In this document: in pieces, positions 25,201-38,811 of the stretch
Layout of the letters: the number at the start of each line of letters is the position of its first letter
Numbering within the stretch: position 1 is the first letter of the stretch
DNA from: Anisakis pegreffii
Lineage: Eukaryota; Nematoda; Chromadorea; Rhabditida; Anisakidae
Direction of reading: 5' to 3'
NCBI GenBank assembly: GCA_035041965.1
Contig: JAPYMA010001845.1
Coordinates: 1-64,000, forward strand
DNA: 64,000 nt
Translations under genes and position numbers: made by a program
Notes under the pieces: model-generated
Database searches by the model: none
What the model was told of the DNA's origin: nothing
The model's input: the letters and a program-made list of their open reading frames with translations, nothing else

Positions 25201-28200
25201 AGGCATTTATTTTAATATTACTATTATTATTACGAACAAACAAATAGATAAAAGATACCAAGCCATGTAACCGAATTCTGTGGGACATGTCTTCTGATCG
25301 AGATTAATGGAGTGTCTGGCAGTACTGATTGAGCCGGTGACTGTTATTACAGGTTTTGTCTTGAACACAAGAGCATGTGAACTCAGATGGGCACCGACTG
25401 CGATGTCTAAATTATCACTGTTATTATCAGATATATAGCTTAGTCATATGATCAGGCGCTAAGATTATTAATGACCAGGATATTGATTCTGGTCGACATC
25501 TTTGCCTCCACCAGCGAGCGAGTAGCCGAATCCGCGCAGAGAAGCGCTGATCTTACTTGCCTCCAGTTTCTGTGTGAACTGAGTGCGAACTCCATCGTTT
25601 GATCCGTGATACACATACACCACTCCTTCGGCATTTACCCCATCGTAAGGTGCACCAACGATGAAATCTTCAACAGTTTCATTGCGAATAGACGAATACA
25701 TTCATATTCATTACTCTAATCATAACAACATACCATTGTAACCATCCTGGTTAAGATCGCCAACTGCAGCCAACGAGAATCCAAATCGGGACCATTCTGA
25801 ATGACCAACTATTGATTCCCATTTGGGGAAGTCATGCTGAAATGACTTTCGATCAGAATGATAACAAAAATAAATAAACAACGAACCGCGGCGCTCTGGA
25901 AGAAGACCATCACCTTGCCAACTTCATAACGAGGTTTTTGTTCCTGTGTCTTCACGTCTTTAACGGTTACATAATCCGTATAAAACGGTGACCCGACAAT
26001 GATATCATCCAATCTGAAATTATCTTCATTCGTTGTATCCAACCATTATTTGATCACTTGAACAATAACAACTTTTAACATATGAATATTCATTTGAATT
26101 AACGATTACTCATACGAAATAATTATGCATATGAACACGAGTGAACGCAGTGTAATATTAGCAATTGTTGCTGAAATAAATAAACAGTTACCCATCGCCA
26201 TTTAAATCCGAAACAGCAACAGATGCACCGAAATATTGTCCGCGTTGTGCAGAATGATCGGTTAAATTTCGCAATGGTTCGAGACTGCTTGTGAATATGT
26301 ATACCTGAATATATTGAGATAGACGGATGATATTATCACTGCTACTGTTGTTTGCGATTATTACTTGTTACTTACACATCGAGCGGTTGTTTTGTTGATC
26401 GCTGTTAGCGATCGGCGGAATGTTTATTTTGTAGAGTTATGATTATTTATGGTATTTGGCTAAGTTTAATTGTGCAAAGTATTCACGGCAACTAATTAAA
26501 TGCTCGGTTGTGTTCACTTGGCCTGCTCGTCTAGCCAGCGGGGTAGCGTCAATCAAGGCTAAAGCAGTGTGAATGGAAACGCGACAATTGCGGCCAGCAA
26601 CGTTATAAACGTTTGATGGCCTGGCTAATCCAGGTGAAAAAAACTATCGTTTGCACATTAATCAGTTGAGTAATGAATTACCGCTCCAACGAGATCATTC
26701 CCTCTCGGAACACCGCTCACAATGTCGTCGTTACCATCGCCATCGAAATCACCAACTGCGATTGCATATCCTTAAATTTGCAATTGATCAATAAACGGCA
26801 TTTGCTCATCAAAACAAGTACTACATACCGAGATTGTAATTATCGTGACTGGCCGGTCCATCTCGAGTGTTCGGTCGGTCTCGTTGATTGCTGATATTCT
26901 GCGAGAAGATCGTGCCCTGCCAATAATATGCGCCTGGTGCTCCGATGAACAGGCGTTTATTGCCGTCGTCTGGGATCGCTGCACTGAATCCACACATGCC
27001 ATACCCGAACCGGTGATGACCGTGTCGTGCTGCTGCAATCATCTTATAAATCACTCTCCGCTCAATTCTCGTCCAACCCGAACGGACTCTCATCTCGTTC
27101 GTATACTCTTAACCAACCGCTTTCTTTACTCCCTGCGCTCCTTTGCTCGTCCCATTCAGAGGGAGCACAGGAAACGACAGTAAGCTGCTCAGATATGAAT
27201 AAATGAATTAATTTTTCGAAACATATGATTTTACGATTTCAATTTGCAAGAGAAATAGATCGGTAATACATCACTGATAGCAATAATAATAATAAAAATA
27301 ACAATAATAATAAATAATAATCTAACGTTCTTGTCTGCACGATGCGAATTCTTCAATGCGCTCAAACCCTTCAGTCGCGTAAAAACAAGTCCCTACCGGT
27401 TCAATCACTTCGAACTTCGAGAAGAAGTATTTGTAATGTGGAGCACAAGCCTGAATCAATTCTGCCATTAGTTCATCAATAATACACCTTGACAAATAGG
27501 GTTCGTTAGGAAGTAATTTCTTGGCTAGAGTGGAATCTGCTTGGGGAACGGAGTGGAAAGAGGGGAAGACCACGACAAAAAAGTCGGGCAGCAAATTGCC
27601 TGCGGAGGTCCCTGTGAGGGGGCATCCGTCCGGAATGGACTCCGATCAAAAGTCGGGGAGCAATATTGTCCGGGAATTGTCGATCTCGTTCCCCGACGAA
27701 CGCTGCTGATAATTGTGAACTGAAAGGAGCAATCGTGAATCTAACCAAAACTTTGTCTCCCTTCCTCGACGAAACGACCGTCGCACCGAACATCTGCTGT
27801 GACTTCTCTTCGATCGGTAACAGTTGCGATCCATTCAATCGTTTTTCGTTACCTTCAAAATCTATCGTGAAGCACCCCACTTCAAATCTCTCATTTATGT
27901 TTGTCATTCATTCATCCGGCAATCAGCTATTGCTTTTTTGTTTTCGATGTATCACATTTACATGCTTATCCATCCTGATATCATTAATGAATAATCAATC
28001 AGTCAATCAAACCTTGTCGATCGAAATAAATTTCCGAACAAAGAGCCTTTTCGACCGAACATCGGAAAACAGCTCCACTCTGACGTATTCCTGGCTGTTT
28101 TGCACTACTGTTTGCTTTCGGAGCACCAACTATCAGTCTGAATTGTGTTCGATGATCGGATATGTTTATCGGATATGTTTACTGAGAAATTTTAATTTTA

Positions 28201-29485
28201 TTGACAAATTTTCATGGTCGATTAATGCCTATTTTCCTGTAAGAATGAGCAGCTGCTGAACTTGCAGCATTCCCCTCATATAACCAACACATTACGCTCT
28301 TTCAAGCAACTCAATAGGGCTGCGTTCAGACGAACGAGTTGCGTTTAGAGCACCTTCACAATGTCACTTTGCGACTTTTCTGGTCTGAGGTCAACTCACC
28401 AGACGCAATTAACATGCCCTTATTAAACAGATACCACTACGTGTTCATAACAATGCACCCAACCAACTCGATCCATAACAATAATGTCCTTTCATTTAAC
28501 AACAAATAAACCTATATTCTTGCACCACATCTATTGTGCACATCAACACTTCCTCTCGGCAGCAATATCCGTTCAAAACATTCAATGTGCCTTTACGCCG
28601 CCTCAGTTATTCAACCAAACAACTTCACTGCATATATCTGTTTGCAAAACACTTTCCAATCCAACTTTCAAAATCGCTTGATTGCAGAATATACAATATT
28701 CTGACTCGAACGATGTTTTCGAAACACATGCAATCTTTTAGGCACAAGAGAGCATCCTCTTCGAGGACATAAGACAGCGAAAAGAAATTCTCTTTTTCCA
28801 TGGAGAATAGTTTTGATACCTGCTTGTCATTGTATGCAAATTTCTTTATAACGCAACGAATTTGGTTAACTATATCGCTAATCAGTGCTAAGGGTAGGCA
28901 TGTGGATGACTACTAACAATAAGATAGGGTGCAGTATGGGCGACAAGAGGGCCGTAATTAGTGTTGCAGTATTTGGCAGAACCGAAAAAATTAGGAGATG
29001 GTGCCAGTTTTGTGGTTGGCTGCGTATGTGGTTTGGGTGGTGTTAAGAGGTGAATGTGACAGCAACTAAAAAGGTGTGAATCATACTTGCGATGAGAAAA
29101 TAAAAAGCAAATAATCTGAGAGGTGATTGTAGGGAAAGGCGTAAGGGGTAGTTGATTAATAAATGATGATTCATATGAATTTTTAGTGACATAGTCGTAC
29201 GTACATATTAATAGTAGGCAGATCATAATCGTATGTATGATCATGTCAATACATTCCGAATGTGATAGCACGAAGGCAAATTAGATGACTAGCTGTAAGT
29301 GTGAATAAAGTGAATGATGAAAATAACGAAACTAACAAAGTCATTCCTTGATGTTGATAAAAATCAATCGAATAACCAAAAAGTGAATTGGGTGTAGATC
29401 GATGAATGACGGGATGTCGTATGTCGATATTAAAGCAATTACCCATTTGGATATTCATGACTATTGATATCAAAAGACTAATCAT
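22300..29485 (-). CDS. Integrin alpha chain (PAT-2/PS2-like)
   Basis: Cell-surface adhesion receptor subunit that pairs with an integrin beta chain. Exon 1 (29485-29337) has a signal peptide ([17 protein letters not shown]) then [10 protein letters not shown] and LFGYSIDFY. The beta-propeller follows in 28137-28013 ([11 protein letters not shown]), 27852-27746, 27450-27327 ([14 protein letters not shown]), 27032-26829 ([22 protein letters not shown]), 26770-26682 ([12 protein letters not shown], a Ca loop), 26304-26192 (SDLNGDG), 26013-25887, 25836-25734 (GDLNQDGYN) and 25667-25476. Stalk exons ([51 protein letters not shown]) run down to ~23.0 kb, where KRRRHKRDA is a furin site splitting heavy and light chains. 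The gene ends with a membrane helix and a tail starting [12 protein letters not shown] (stop 22300). The tail resembles the RGD-binding PS2/PAT-2 class more than PS1/INA-1; that subtype call is an inference. One stalk join near 25.2 kb is unresolved in phase. Confidence 0.93.
26366..26634. mobile_element. ~270-bp interspersed repeat, copy A (integrin intron)
   Basis: Lies between integrin exons 26682 and 26304. It matches 51380-51655 over its whole length in the same orientation (shared blocks such as GGCCTGCTCG, CTAGCCAGCGGGGT and CCAGCAACGTTATAAACGTT). No ORF and no clear terminal inverted repeat; a SINE or MITE is possible. Confidence 0.8.
27520..27715. mobile_element. GC-rich element in a 295-bp integrin intron
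   Basis: Fills most of the intron between exons 27852-27746 and 27450-27327. It has inverted GGGGAACG / CGTTCCCC ends and two internal copies of an AAAAGTCGGGCAGCAA-like unit. The AAAAAGTCGGG motif is shared with the elements at 8402-8600. It causes false open frames on both strands that look like continuations of the integrin exon. Confidence 0.6.
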
Positions 29486-31111
29486 TACAAGGTGATAAGA
29501 ATTCGTGTTCGGCGATGAGGATGATGCCGTGTATCTGTGCATATTGCTATGGCATCTGGATTTATGATGCGACAGCAGATGCATTACGATGATTCGAATC
29601 ACCTCAAATCATGTTCATTACACGACAATCATAGAGATAAAAACGATTATTTATATAATGAGCGATGGTATTACGGAAAAGAATGAGTGAAACAAAACGT
29701 TCATCAATATGCGCTGATATCGCACCCGTGAAGTGACTGTTTATGGTTGATGTTTAACGGAATTAATTCTTGAGAGTATTTAGCGAGAAAGAATGAAGCA
29801 AAGCTTATTTCGTGAGTGGTTTGCAATCGATAGCTCCTCGTTACAATTAGTAACGTATATTTCTACTCGAACGGGGGTGTTTAACAGATGACGCTTTTAT
29901 ACTTATATTATCGTTGTTATTTTCAGAGAGAGAGAGAGAGACAGGTATAGAATGCGAATGTAAAGAATGATATTGCACTTGAGTGGATTAAATAAATGCT
30001 TGTTGATTTTATGAAGGTGATTTGGGTATGAGCCTTGTGGATGAGTTGCTTTTGAGAACGAGAGCATGGAATCGAGTTGTGAATTGTTTAAGAATATGCG
30101 TTTCTGATTTCGAAGATATTATTAGTGCGTTAACGCATGAGGGTTGCGGCAGCTGTTAATAACATCATGCATTTGATATGATATGTATGCATAAGAAGTG
30201 TAACGGATAAAGACTGGAATATGGCTGCTGGTCATGACTAGCTATTGCACATGTTCACCCAATCGTACACTTCAACATCTCATTTACAATTGCAATTCAA
30301 ATAAGCAAGCATTTATGAGAATTACTGTCACTATTCTATTCAACTTGATTTGAACAGTCAACAAATATCCATCATTTAAAAAAACGAACGTTTCATTAAG
30401 GACAATTTAGCAAACAATTAATCAGTATGAATGCAATAAAACAAATAAAGTGAATTGATGGAAACGAAGTTCAATTTGATTAAGTAATGTTACGAATACG
30501 ATTTGGTATCGTTGAAATGCAACAACATTCTACTTGCGACATTCATAATAGTTTAATTTCTTGATACGTAAACGTCATTCCAATTGAATTAACTTGCAAT
30601 GGTTTTATTTCTTGTTTTTTGAATGAATAATTGATTTGCAAAATGAACCATTACTCAACTATGAGAATGCATTCCGATTCGATAAAATGAGCACTTTTTG
30701 TTGTGAAACGTATCGAAAAAAGAGGAACGCGGAAAAAGATCGGCAGTTCAAAGTTTTAAATGAACTAAGTACATAAAAATAAAAAGATATGTGATGTAGC
30801 ACTTCTACGTACGTATGTATCTCTCCTCCACATGAATGTCATGCAGTAAGACGAGACACCGTGAAATCAATACAATTTATGAGAACGACGATTACATTTT
30901 CATCGTTTCACTTTTCACTTTCAACCAACCACTCACAGAACTGAGGTGTATAGAAGAAAGTGCAAAATGAATACGGATTACAAATCAGCAAAAAAAAATG
31001 AGGAATCAGCCATCGATCATTTCAGAAGCGAACCAACAGTAATAACAAATAAATGAATATGAAATATGCTGATCAGATGATAAGCGATTGAAAAAAGGAC
31101 AACTTTCAAAG

Positions 31112-31262
<151 letters not shown>

Positions 31263-31948
31263 TGTTTTATAAAAATGATTTAATAAACATCAAGCTGTGA
31301 GCAGTAAAAAGAGATAAATGAGAGATCGCATTTGCACATATCATATGGTGAATAAGCAAAGATGAGTAAGGACTAGTCTAAGCTTACAACACGATCCATT
31401 CATCCGCTGATGTTATCTTCTGCCTTGGATGATCCACCCTCTGGCAGGCGGCAGTACACTCATATAACCACAACTAACTCGATTTAGCAGTTTAAGTCGA
31501 TGACTTGATTACTGCATTCGTCATTCGCCATTTGCCATACCCAACGCACCACGAAACCATCCACCACACACAATCTCAACAACAAACATTATATACACTA
31601 TCGGAGCAGTTTAACAACAAATCTGTTGGTGAAGTGTATAAAAGCAGTGGATAGATTTTCGCCTTACTGCTTTGTCCTAATTGTATATTCGTTCCGCTTA
31701 CACGCCATACTTATCACCATATCTCTTTTAAGAAACGAAACAGTGTTAGTACTTTTTATCTAATCCACAAGGCAAATCCCTTCTCTCATCAACACCACCA
31801 CACACAAATCAAATGTGCCCTCCCATTTGACGAACAACCTCAGTGTGACTAAATGCCCTCACTTTTCACAATCTCTTCTTAGATCCCACATCGGTCATAC
31901 GTTCATTCCATAAGCAATGATATGCAAATCGCCCATATCACTAACACA

Positions 31949-32175
31949 TTAGTGATGGCATCTGAACAAAATTTCAGTTCAGTCGGAATCCAACCGAATC
32001 GACTTTTTAACATTTCAAAATTCGCTATTCCAACTGCTCTTCGAAATTCCTCGATCGGAATCTGACCGAATTCACATTTTAGGATTCCGAAATTCTGTAT
32101 CTCGATCAAACTTCAAAGTCCTCTGGTCGAAATTGGAATTCCGACCACGACTGGTCGGATGGTTAACATTAGCAT
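31949..32175. mobile_element. MITE, TTAGTGATGGC family, copy 3 (degenerate)
   Basis: Begins TTAGTGATGGCATCTGAAC and contains the typical TCGGAAT/GACCGAAT blocks; the right end is decayed. Confidence 0.6.
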
Positions 32176-32329
32176 GACTCACTCATAGTCAGATACAAAC
32201 CGCACTTCAAATCAAGCACGACAAACACAATCCAACATGCACTGCCCAAGCAATCGCTATCCACCAATCAATCTATTATTTAATTCCCAGCGCGACCCCG
32301 GAAACCCCGAAGCCGCTGTCAAAAAATTA

Positions 32330-32357
32330 GCGCTCACGCACCCTGTGGTGCGAGCGC
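32330..32357. repeat. GC-rich hairpin
   Basis: GCGCTCACGCACC, a short loop, then GGTGCGAGCGC: a stem of 11 pairs with a 2-nt bulge in otherwise AT-rich DNA. Confidence 0.6.
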
Positions 32358-32866
32358 ACCCACGTATGGGTAGTGAAGGCATCTGCAAGTTTCGAAGTAA
32401 CGTTACATGGATGAAACTAATGACAAACGGGTTGAATTGAATACTTTTCTCTATTTGTCTGGTCACACTCTTCCCATATGACAACAGTGCATTTCAATAC
32501 TAATTGTAAGCAACAACCTTTGGTTGCACATACATTTTATCAAAGCATGCATCATTCTGAAATAAGGCTAAGTAAATTGTTTGTAGGACTTTATTCGCTG
32601 CATCAACATAACATGTCATGAAGGGGAGGCATCGGATTATATTTGCAAGTGATTCGTTTTAATTTCAACTGGAAATCGAAGACATCACAACGCTAATATG
32701 GAATAATATAAAAAACATACCAATCAGAAGTTTGTCGTAAGTTGATGCATGAAATCTTATCGACTGATTGAATAGGGTATGAATGAAGAGGAAAAGGCAT
32801 GCAAGAAGTAAAGAAACAAATGAAATACGCACCTGTTTGCAGAATAAATCAAGGGGATGGAATCAC

Positions 32867-35643
32867 TCAAATGTGAACGAGTTGTTCAGCACTCGCACAG
32901 ATCAATTTTAGTTCATTTATGACACTACTGTCCAAGGATAACTCAAGTAGCTCTGATATCGTCGCCTCTTCATAAATCCGCATATCGAATCCTATATGAC
33001 AAGCATGTACAAGAAAGTATCAACTTTTGATTAAAACAATAGCACTGACCAATTATTTCGGAGACACTAGCCCAGTATGCTGGCTTAAGATGAGCACAAG
33101 TCATTACATCGATTATATCCAATTTCTTTCTCAATTTATCTGCTTCATTTCGTGCCTTTATTCAGTATCATTAATATTTATAATATACTATTTGTAATAA
33201 CTACAATAATTTTGAAAAAGCAACCTGCATAATGAAATTCTTAGCAGATGGCTGCGTTATCAATGCTTTTTCTAGATTAGATAGTTGTTCCATGAAGTTG
33301 TTGTAATGATCAAGATAGAACGTTACATTCGCATCAGTTCGTTTTAGTGATAAGAATTCACTGAAATATTCCAAATTTCTTACAGTGACACGTCATTGAT
33401 GACAGATATAAATGAATGAATAATACGTTTGATATTGGTGAAAGTGTTGATAAGCAACGAAAAGTTGCGATAGAGCGTTGACATGTGACGCGATTGAACG
33501 TATGGTCGAAATGTCTGTTCGTCGCACACCAACCGCCTACGATTCAAAGCGATCATGAGAAAAGTGATAATGATCAGACAAAAATTACCGTTTGCAGACG
33601 GTTCAACGAGTTAACATCTGAGTATATCTGATCAGCGATCGGTTTCAGATGCTTCATAGAGTGGACATACTGATCCACTTGACCGATAGTCGAGAATGTT
33701 TCGATGAGTTTCAGTTGTTTCATCGAGTCATTGATCCTTTTTGATATGTCGTGCTCTCGTTCCTTTAGTATTGCAGTTGTAATCGTTTACAATGTTTATG
33801 ATTGAGTATGACTGATTAAATGGCACAATAGAGTTGTGATTATACCTTTACGAAAGATACGAACACCGCAATGTGACGATTGAAAAACGATTCGAAATTT
33901 TTGAATCGCGCCCGCAGTCTTTTCCTAATTTCAGCTACCTTCGATAGAAGTTCATGCTCTTCACTCTCCAGCGATACTACCTCCTTTATATATTTAATTA
34001 TTTTTATTACCTCCTCTAACAATAAAATTCAATAGAATTACCTCAGAAAGATGATGCATTCTATCAAAAAGATTAATAAGTTCGTTAATCGCACACGATA
34101 TTTCGCCATCCTTCCAAACACGTTCAACTTCAATCTGTAACATTTCTTATGCTTGACAGATAGCATTACACATCATAGTTCAGTACGATTCTGTGCTGTT
34201 CTTGTTTTCTAAAAAGGTGGAACGATCCTCCACTGCACAGGACTCTCGAAAGAGACTTGTTATACCGAGCTGTTGATTTTCCAGAAAGGAATGTATTGGA
34301 GTGAAATGGCTCCTAGAAAATTCAATGTGACAAATGTAATCACAATTTTCATAATAAAGTTCAAGCACAGCCATCGCAATAGCATTTTACAAACCAAAGC
34401 AGTGATGTGTTTGGCTATAAAACGCTTTTATTTTTTGCGTTTGTGAACTAATAAAACGTGTTTGCATATGCACTCAGTTCAAATTTGGCCGCGATCGACT
34501 GATTATTCTTGTTGGTGTTACAATTTGAACATGACCTTTCATCTAGTATTGTGATTAGAGAACGAAAAAAAGAGAAATGATCCGATTCGCCAGATCGGAA
34601 GTTGTTTAGCCCCTTCCAAAGTTCAGCGTTCAAGCACACAAATCGAACCACTTTTCTTAAAAACCCACAATCAGTCGCAACCACTGCCAATAAAGAAACC
34701 GGACTCTTGCTCTCACACACAAGCTACCATTGCATCAGCCATACTTGAACCGTAGAAGGAAAATGACAAATGATTTCAAACTTCCTCGAAAATAGATAAG
34801 AACCTGAACTACAAGCATCCGAGCACTTAAGGCAGTACTCGAAAGTTATGAGGCACGATTCGTTGAAAACGATCTGCACTGTACACTCTTTGTACGATCG
34901 CTTTTACTTTTCATTTGAGTATAATTCTGTAGCACACATCGGTACAATAATATACGCAAAAATACAGATGCTATTTAAGGCAACAACAAAATTGATAACT
35001 TTACTTTATTATCAAGCATAGCGATCGGACTGAGAGAACGAAATGATAGCAATTTGTTGAAGTGCTGAAAAGAGCCGAACAGCTGTATTGCTGATCTGAA
35101 AAATCACCGATATCTCCGAGCATATTTACAGATTACAAATAAACGTACTGTTTGAATCGCTCCCTCAAACGAATCGAATACTTTCTCAGCATCTCCTTTC
35201 CTCTTTGCTCCAATATGCCCCACACAATATGCAACCGTATAGTGAAAACACCATTCGTTACTATCTGAATATTCATATGACCTGTGAATAACGAATACCT
35301 AAATGACATTAAAAATACCTGCGGACATTTAGAAAGTTCGAAGAGAAGATGCCTGATGAGTTTGATGCGATCGATAAAAGATTCTTCAGGTGAATCGTCG
35401 TGAATCTGAAAGAGGAGATTATTAGACAGCGATTAGGTAACAGTCGCGGTTCAAATAGGTGGTTGAAACGTAGTTATTTTGAACCGATTGATTGAAGATG
35501 AGAACACAGAAAGGTTCTATCTCAGGTCGTTTCATGAACTGTTGCACATTCAAATGGCGCTCGATCGTGGTCGTGCATTCCGATATCCACTCTTCTATAT
35601 CCTCCTTTGCAAAACGAACGTATTCTTGATGGCATGCTTCCAC
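32867..35643 (-). CDS. Dynein-heavy-chain-like tail/linker protein lacking the motor
   Basis: The last seven exons join in phase: 34134-34042, 33983-33846, 33762-33589, 33536-33426, 33360-33225, 33155-33050 and 32991-32867. They encode a helical protein (LSKVAEIRKRLRARFKNFE, VDQYVHSMKHLKPIADQIY, LDHYNNFMEQLSNLEKAL). It ends in KKLDIIDVM, LKPAYWASVSEIIGFD and TISELLELSL, the pattern of the dynein heavy chain linker (DHC_N2: ...LPI..L.....HW..+...+G....TL..LL.+.L). Candidate upstream exons are near 34.3 kb (VLELYYENCDYICHIEF), 35.4-35.33 kb (SPEESFIDRIKLIRHLLFEL) and 35643-35470 (EACHQEYVRFAKEDIEEWI). A TGA follows immediately at 32867, and no AAA+ module is seen before the integrin gene 3.4 kb away. 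It may be a tail-only gene, a truncated copy, or a chain whose donor (GTTCAC just before the stop) I cannot extend. Dynein assignment moderate. Confidence 0.55.
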
Positions 35644-36547
35644 AATTATACTCTCAAATTTGTTTTATTATTATTATTATTATTATCATTATTATTAGCA
35701 TTATTATTATCATTATCATTATTAATGTTATTGTTAATATTATAATTGTAAAGTAGATAACAAATATAAATAAACTTATCAAAGATATAAAAGCAACTTT
35801 CAAATCGTATTTGATTTTGTCGGTATGAAACGAAATTGTTGTATCGACTAAATCAGCATCAACCTCGATGATAGCATTCTGAAAATGACGACGTTTCGAA
35901 TGCTCGAAAAAGAATGATCATTAAAAATTAGAATATTGAAAGAAAGAAACGGAATGTTGCAGCATGCGAAGGTAGGATCGAATCGCTTTGTATGCCGACG
36001 TTGAGCATTCATTATTGAGCACGATTTGCAGAGCTCGTTTATTTGTGTTTGTTGTGCATACTGAGTTGTATTCGTTGATTACTCTTAATGGATGATATCG
36101 ACATTAATGATTACAGTTGCCTAGTTAAGTATATCTACATGAACGTATACATGAACGTTATTAACTTGGTTTCGATATCCTCTTGGAATTTGTTGATTTG
36201 TGAATACAACGCAATTCGTAATACTGAACAAGTGATCTGGTGATCTGCGTGCGATTTTGCCTCGTTTTGCACTGATTCAATTGTGAACATCTTCGGGTTT
36301 CTGTTAATTATTCACTTCAGTGCAAACATTCGTATGTAAAGGAATGTTCATGTAATCAGGAGAATGAATCACTGACTTCGATGTGATTTGCTGATAGATC
36401 AGAATTCGAATCGAATATGATTGCGCGATTGACGAGGCGATTACTTGTTTTCTGTGTTTACTGCCCAATTTTGATATTCCACGACAATCTGATATTCTTA
36501 TTGTTATTTATTTAGTATTGCAAAAAACAATGCTTGATCATGGATGG

Positions 36548-36955
36548 TCATTTGCCGTGTGAATTAGGGATGTGATATAGAAATTGAGGACCTTTGTTTG
36601 TTTTATAGTTAGATGTGTAATAGTGATTGAACAAAGCGCAACGTTCAGCACAAGCCATCCATTGCGCACACTCGTCCGCAACACGCCTCTCGAACTGTAA
36701 CTCCAGCCAACTCGACCGTGCATCTGCACATTCGAACGCGTACAAACCACAAATATCGTACCATAATCGCTATTATTTAAAAATACCAATCAAACTCAAC
36801 GTCTCATTCATCACCTCCTCTACATTACACCTCCATAACAACAACATGCAACCTACCACCAAATAAAAACTCTCCTCGTTCTCCCGAATCCACTCAACTA
36901 TGCTCCTCAAGCCCCTGTCCATATCTCTTCTCTTAATGAACCACTCCAAAAACAC
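36548..36955 (-). CDS. Two possible exons of unknown protein
   Basis: An acceptor-preceded stretch ~36953-36865 (RVFLEWFIKRRDMDRG, SIVEWIRENEES) and one at ~36716-36593 (SSWLELQFERRVADECAQWM) look protein-like, Trp/Arg/Glu-rich and helical. They could be 5' exons of the dynein-like gene downstream or a separate gene. No start codon and no family recognised. Confidence 0.3.
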
Positions 36956-37658
36956 TCGTCTAAAATCTGTTCGTTTATCAAAATTCTATTTTAAACCTCC
37001 AGTTTCGTCACTCAGTCAAATAAAATGAATTAATATTTTCATACGACAGATTAACTCCAATAAGTCATTAACGAAACCATGTCATATCAAATAGCATTCA
37101 TCCTTTAATTAATTCGCTATCAGAAACGACTCTAAAAAAGAACTAAACCTGAGATTTGCATATTAATGCACTCATTAAAAAATGAAATCGCTTGATAATA
37201 TCCTTGAAACATCCCCCTCAATAATGAACATAAACAGTAAGGTGTTTAATAAATCTTTATTAATAAACACCACAGTGATAATAACAACAATCACGAATAA
37301 ACATTTGAATGTCCATAAACAAACCTAATCAAAAGCCTTTGAGGAATTTCTTTCGGACGACGACTACTACAGAACATTTCAATGATCAATAACACTTAAC
37401 AAACATCTCCATCCATCCGGATGCTAATCAAAAACCGATTGTATAGTGACATATCCTCCTTCTTATACATTCACTTTTACATATCGATCAAGTGTATTTA
37501 TAAAGTGCAATATTCTCAATTTTTATATTTGCACAAGATATTCATTCCAATTGTAGGTATATATCAATATGCTCCATTTGATCGTTGTTACTTTCGGTGA
37601 ATGTTCTGTATTTGTATTTGTACAATAGATGACTGATGATTATAGCGTGTGATATAGA

Positions 37659-38811
37659 TCAAGAACCACGATCAGAACCATCTCCATAATCAGCTATTTC
37701 AAACAGTCGATTCATTCTCTGCAAATCATTTAATCAATGAAAGATCACATATCACACACCAACAAATAATACTAACCTGTAAGTACAAATGACTGTCATC
37801 AGCAATGAACTTAATCGTTGGTATCGCCACAAAATTCAGCATCTCATACAGTTTTCTACGAATCGAAGCCGTCTCTTTATTCAACAGATCCGCTACTTCC
37901 TTAAATTCAGTTCATATCATTACAAGCAAATGCAAAAGCATATAATATATAAACGAATATGTGTTCTATACATCTTCTATTTGAAATCAATACATATGAA
38001 ATGACAAACTTTATCTGTTTCATCTCCTTTAACAAGCCATGATATACGTATCTCATTAAATGAGGAACTTACATCAACCTGAAATAATTTGAAATAATAA
38101 TTATTTAGAAACAGTTTATTTATCATCACTAACATCATACCTTTGATAAATAATAGCAATAATAATAAAAATAATAATAACGATAATAATAACAATAATA
38201 ATAGTAATAGTAATAACAATAATGATAGATTAATGATAATAATAATAAGGCAACCTTCGTAATGTTTAAATGAACGGATGCAAGTCGACTATCGGTAGAG
38301 ATGATTTCGACAAGTCGTTCTTCAATGATTCTACTTAATTGTTCTCGTTTTCGATGGGTTATTTTTTGAGTCTTATTGAAGTATTTATTGTTGCTACCGA
38401 TCGATAATAACAACATCTTAATGAGATAAGCAATAATATTATCACTCTATTTTATCAAGCATCCATCCACCCGAACAGTTGTGGGTCCATCTCCCTAACA
38501 GGTAACCCTTTCTAGGTATAAAAAATCAGGCAAATCAGCACTAGCTTAAGCCACTTTCTCAGATGCGGCCTGCCCCTTTCAGAAAGTACGATTATCCTTT
38601 AAAGTGCAATATTAATAGACAATAATAATAACGATGCCAACAATAATGCTTCTGTTAATGATAATGATAAACACACCGTATCACTGAAATGCGTATCAAT
38701 TCCGTACTTGCTGACCGCGAACCTCGTGAAGCCCTTGACATTGGCCTTATGAAAGCGAATTTGAGTGGATGCAGTCGGTACATTAGACGATCCACGCCCG
38801 GTGCGTATCAT
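37659..38811 (-). CDS. RBFA: RbfA-family mitochondrial ribosome-binding factor
   Basis: Assembly factor for the small ribosomal subunit, here presumably mitochondrial. Core exons 38416-38255, 38078-38010, 37899-37777 and 37718-37659 join in phase (137 residues). They follow the RbfA KH-like order: a helix REQLSRIIEERLVEIIS, strands LASVHLNITKVDVS and EIRISWLV, a helix ADLLNKETASIRRKLYEML, then FVAIPTIKFIADDSHLYLQ, as in bacterial RbfA (R..L...L..R..P.+.F..D). The first exon has an ATG directly after AAG. An additional upstream exon 38811-38677 also joins in phase and would add a basic, Ser/Thr-rich leader (MIRTGRGSSNVPTASTQIRF) typical of a mitochondrial presequence; I include it provisionally. 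Last member of the same-strand OS-9...RBFA run. Confidence 0.8.

Noticed and set aside
27506..27745. Integrin exon appearing to run on for 79 more codons
   Set aside because: This part is the GC-rich element in an intron; the integrin sequence continues at 27450 with the conserved ACAPHYKY.
32560..32720. Possible further exon of the dynein-like gene (RCDVFDFQLKLKRITC)
   Set aside because: In phase with a GTTCAC donor but lacks any dynein linker or AAA+ motif and stops after 29 codons.
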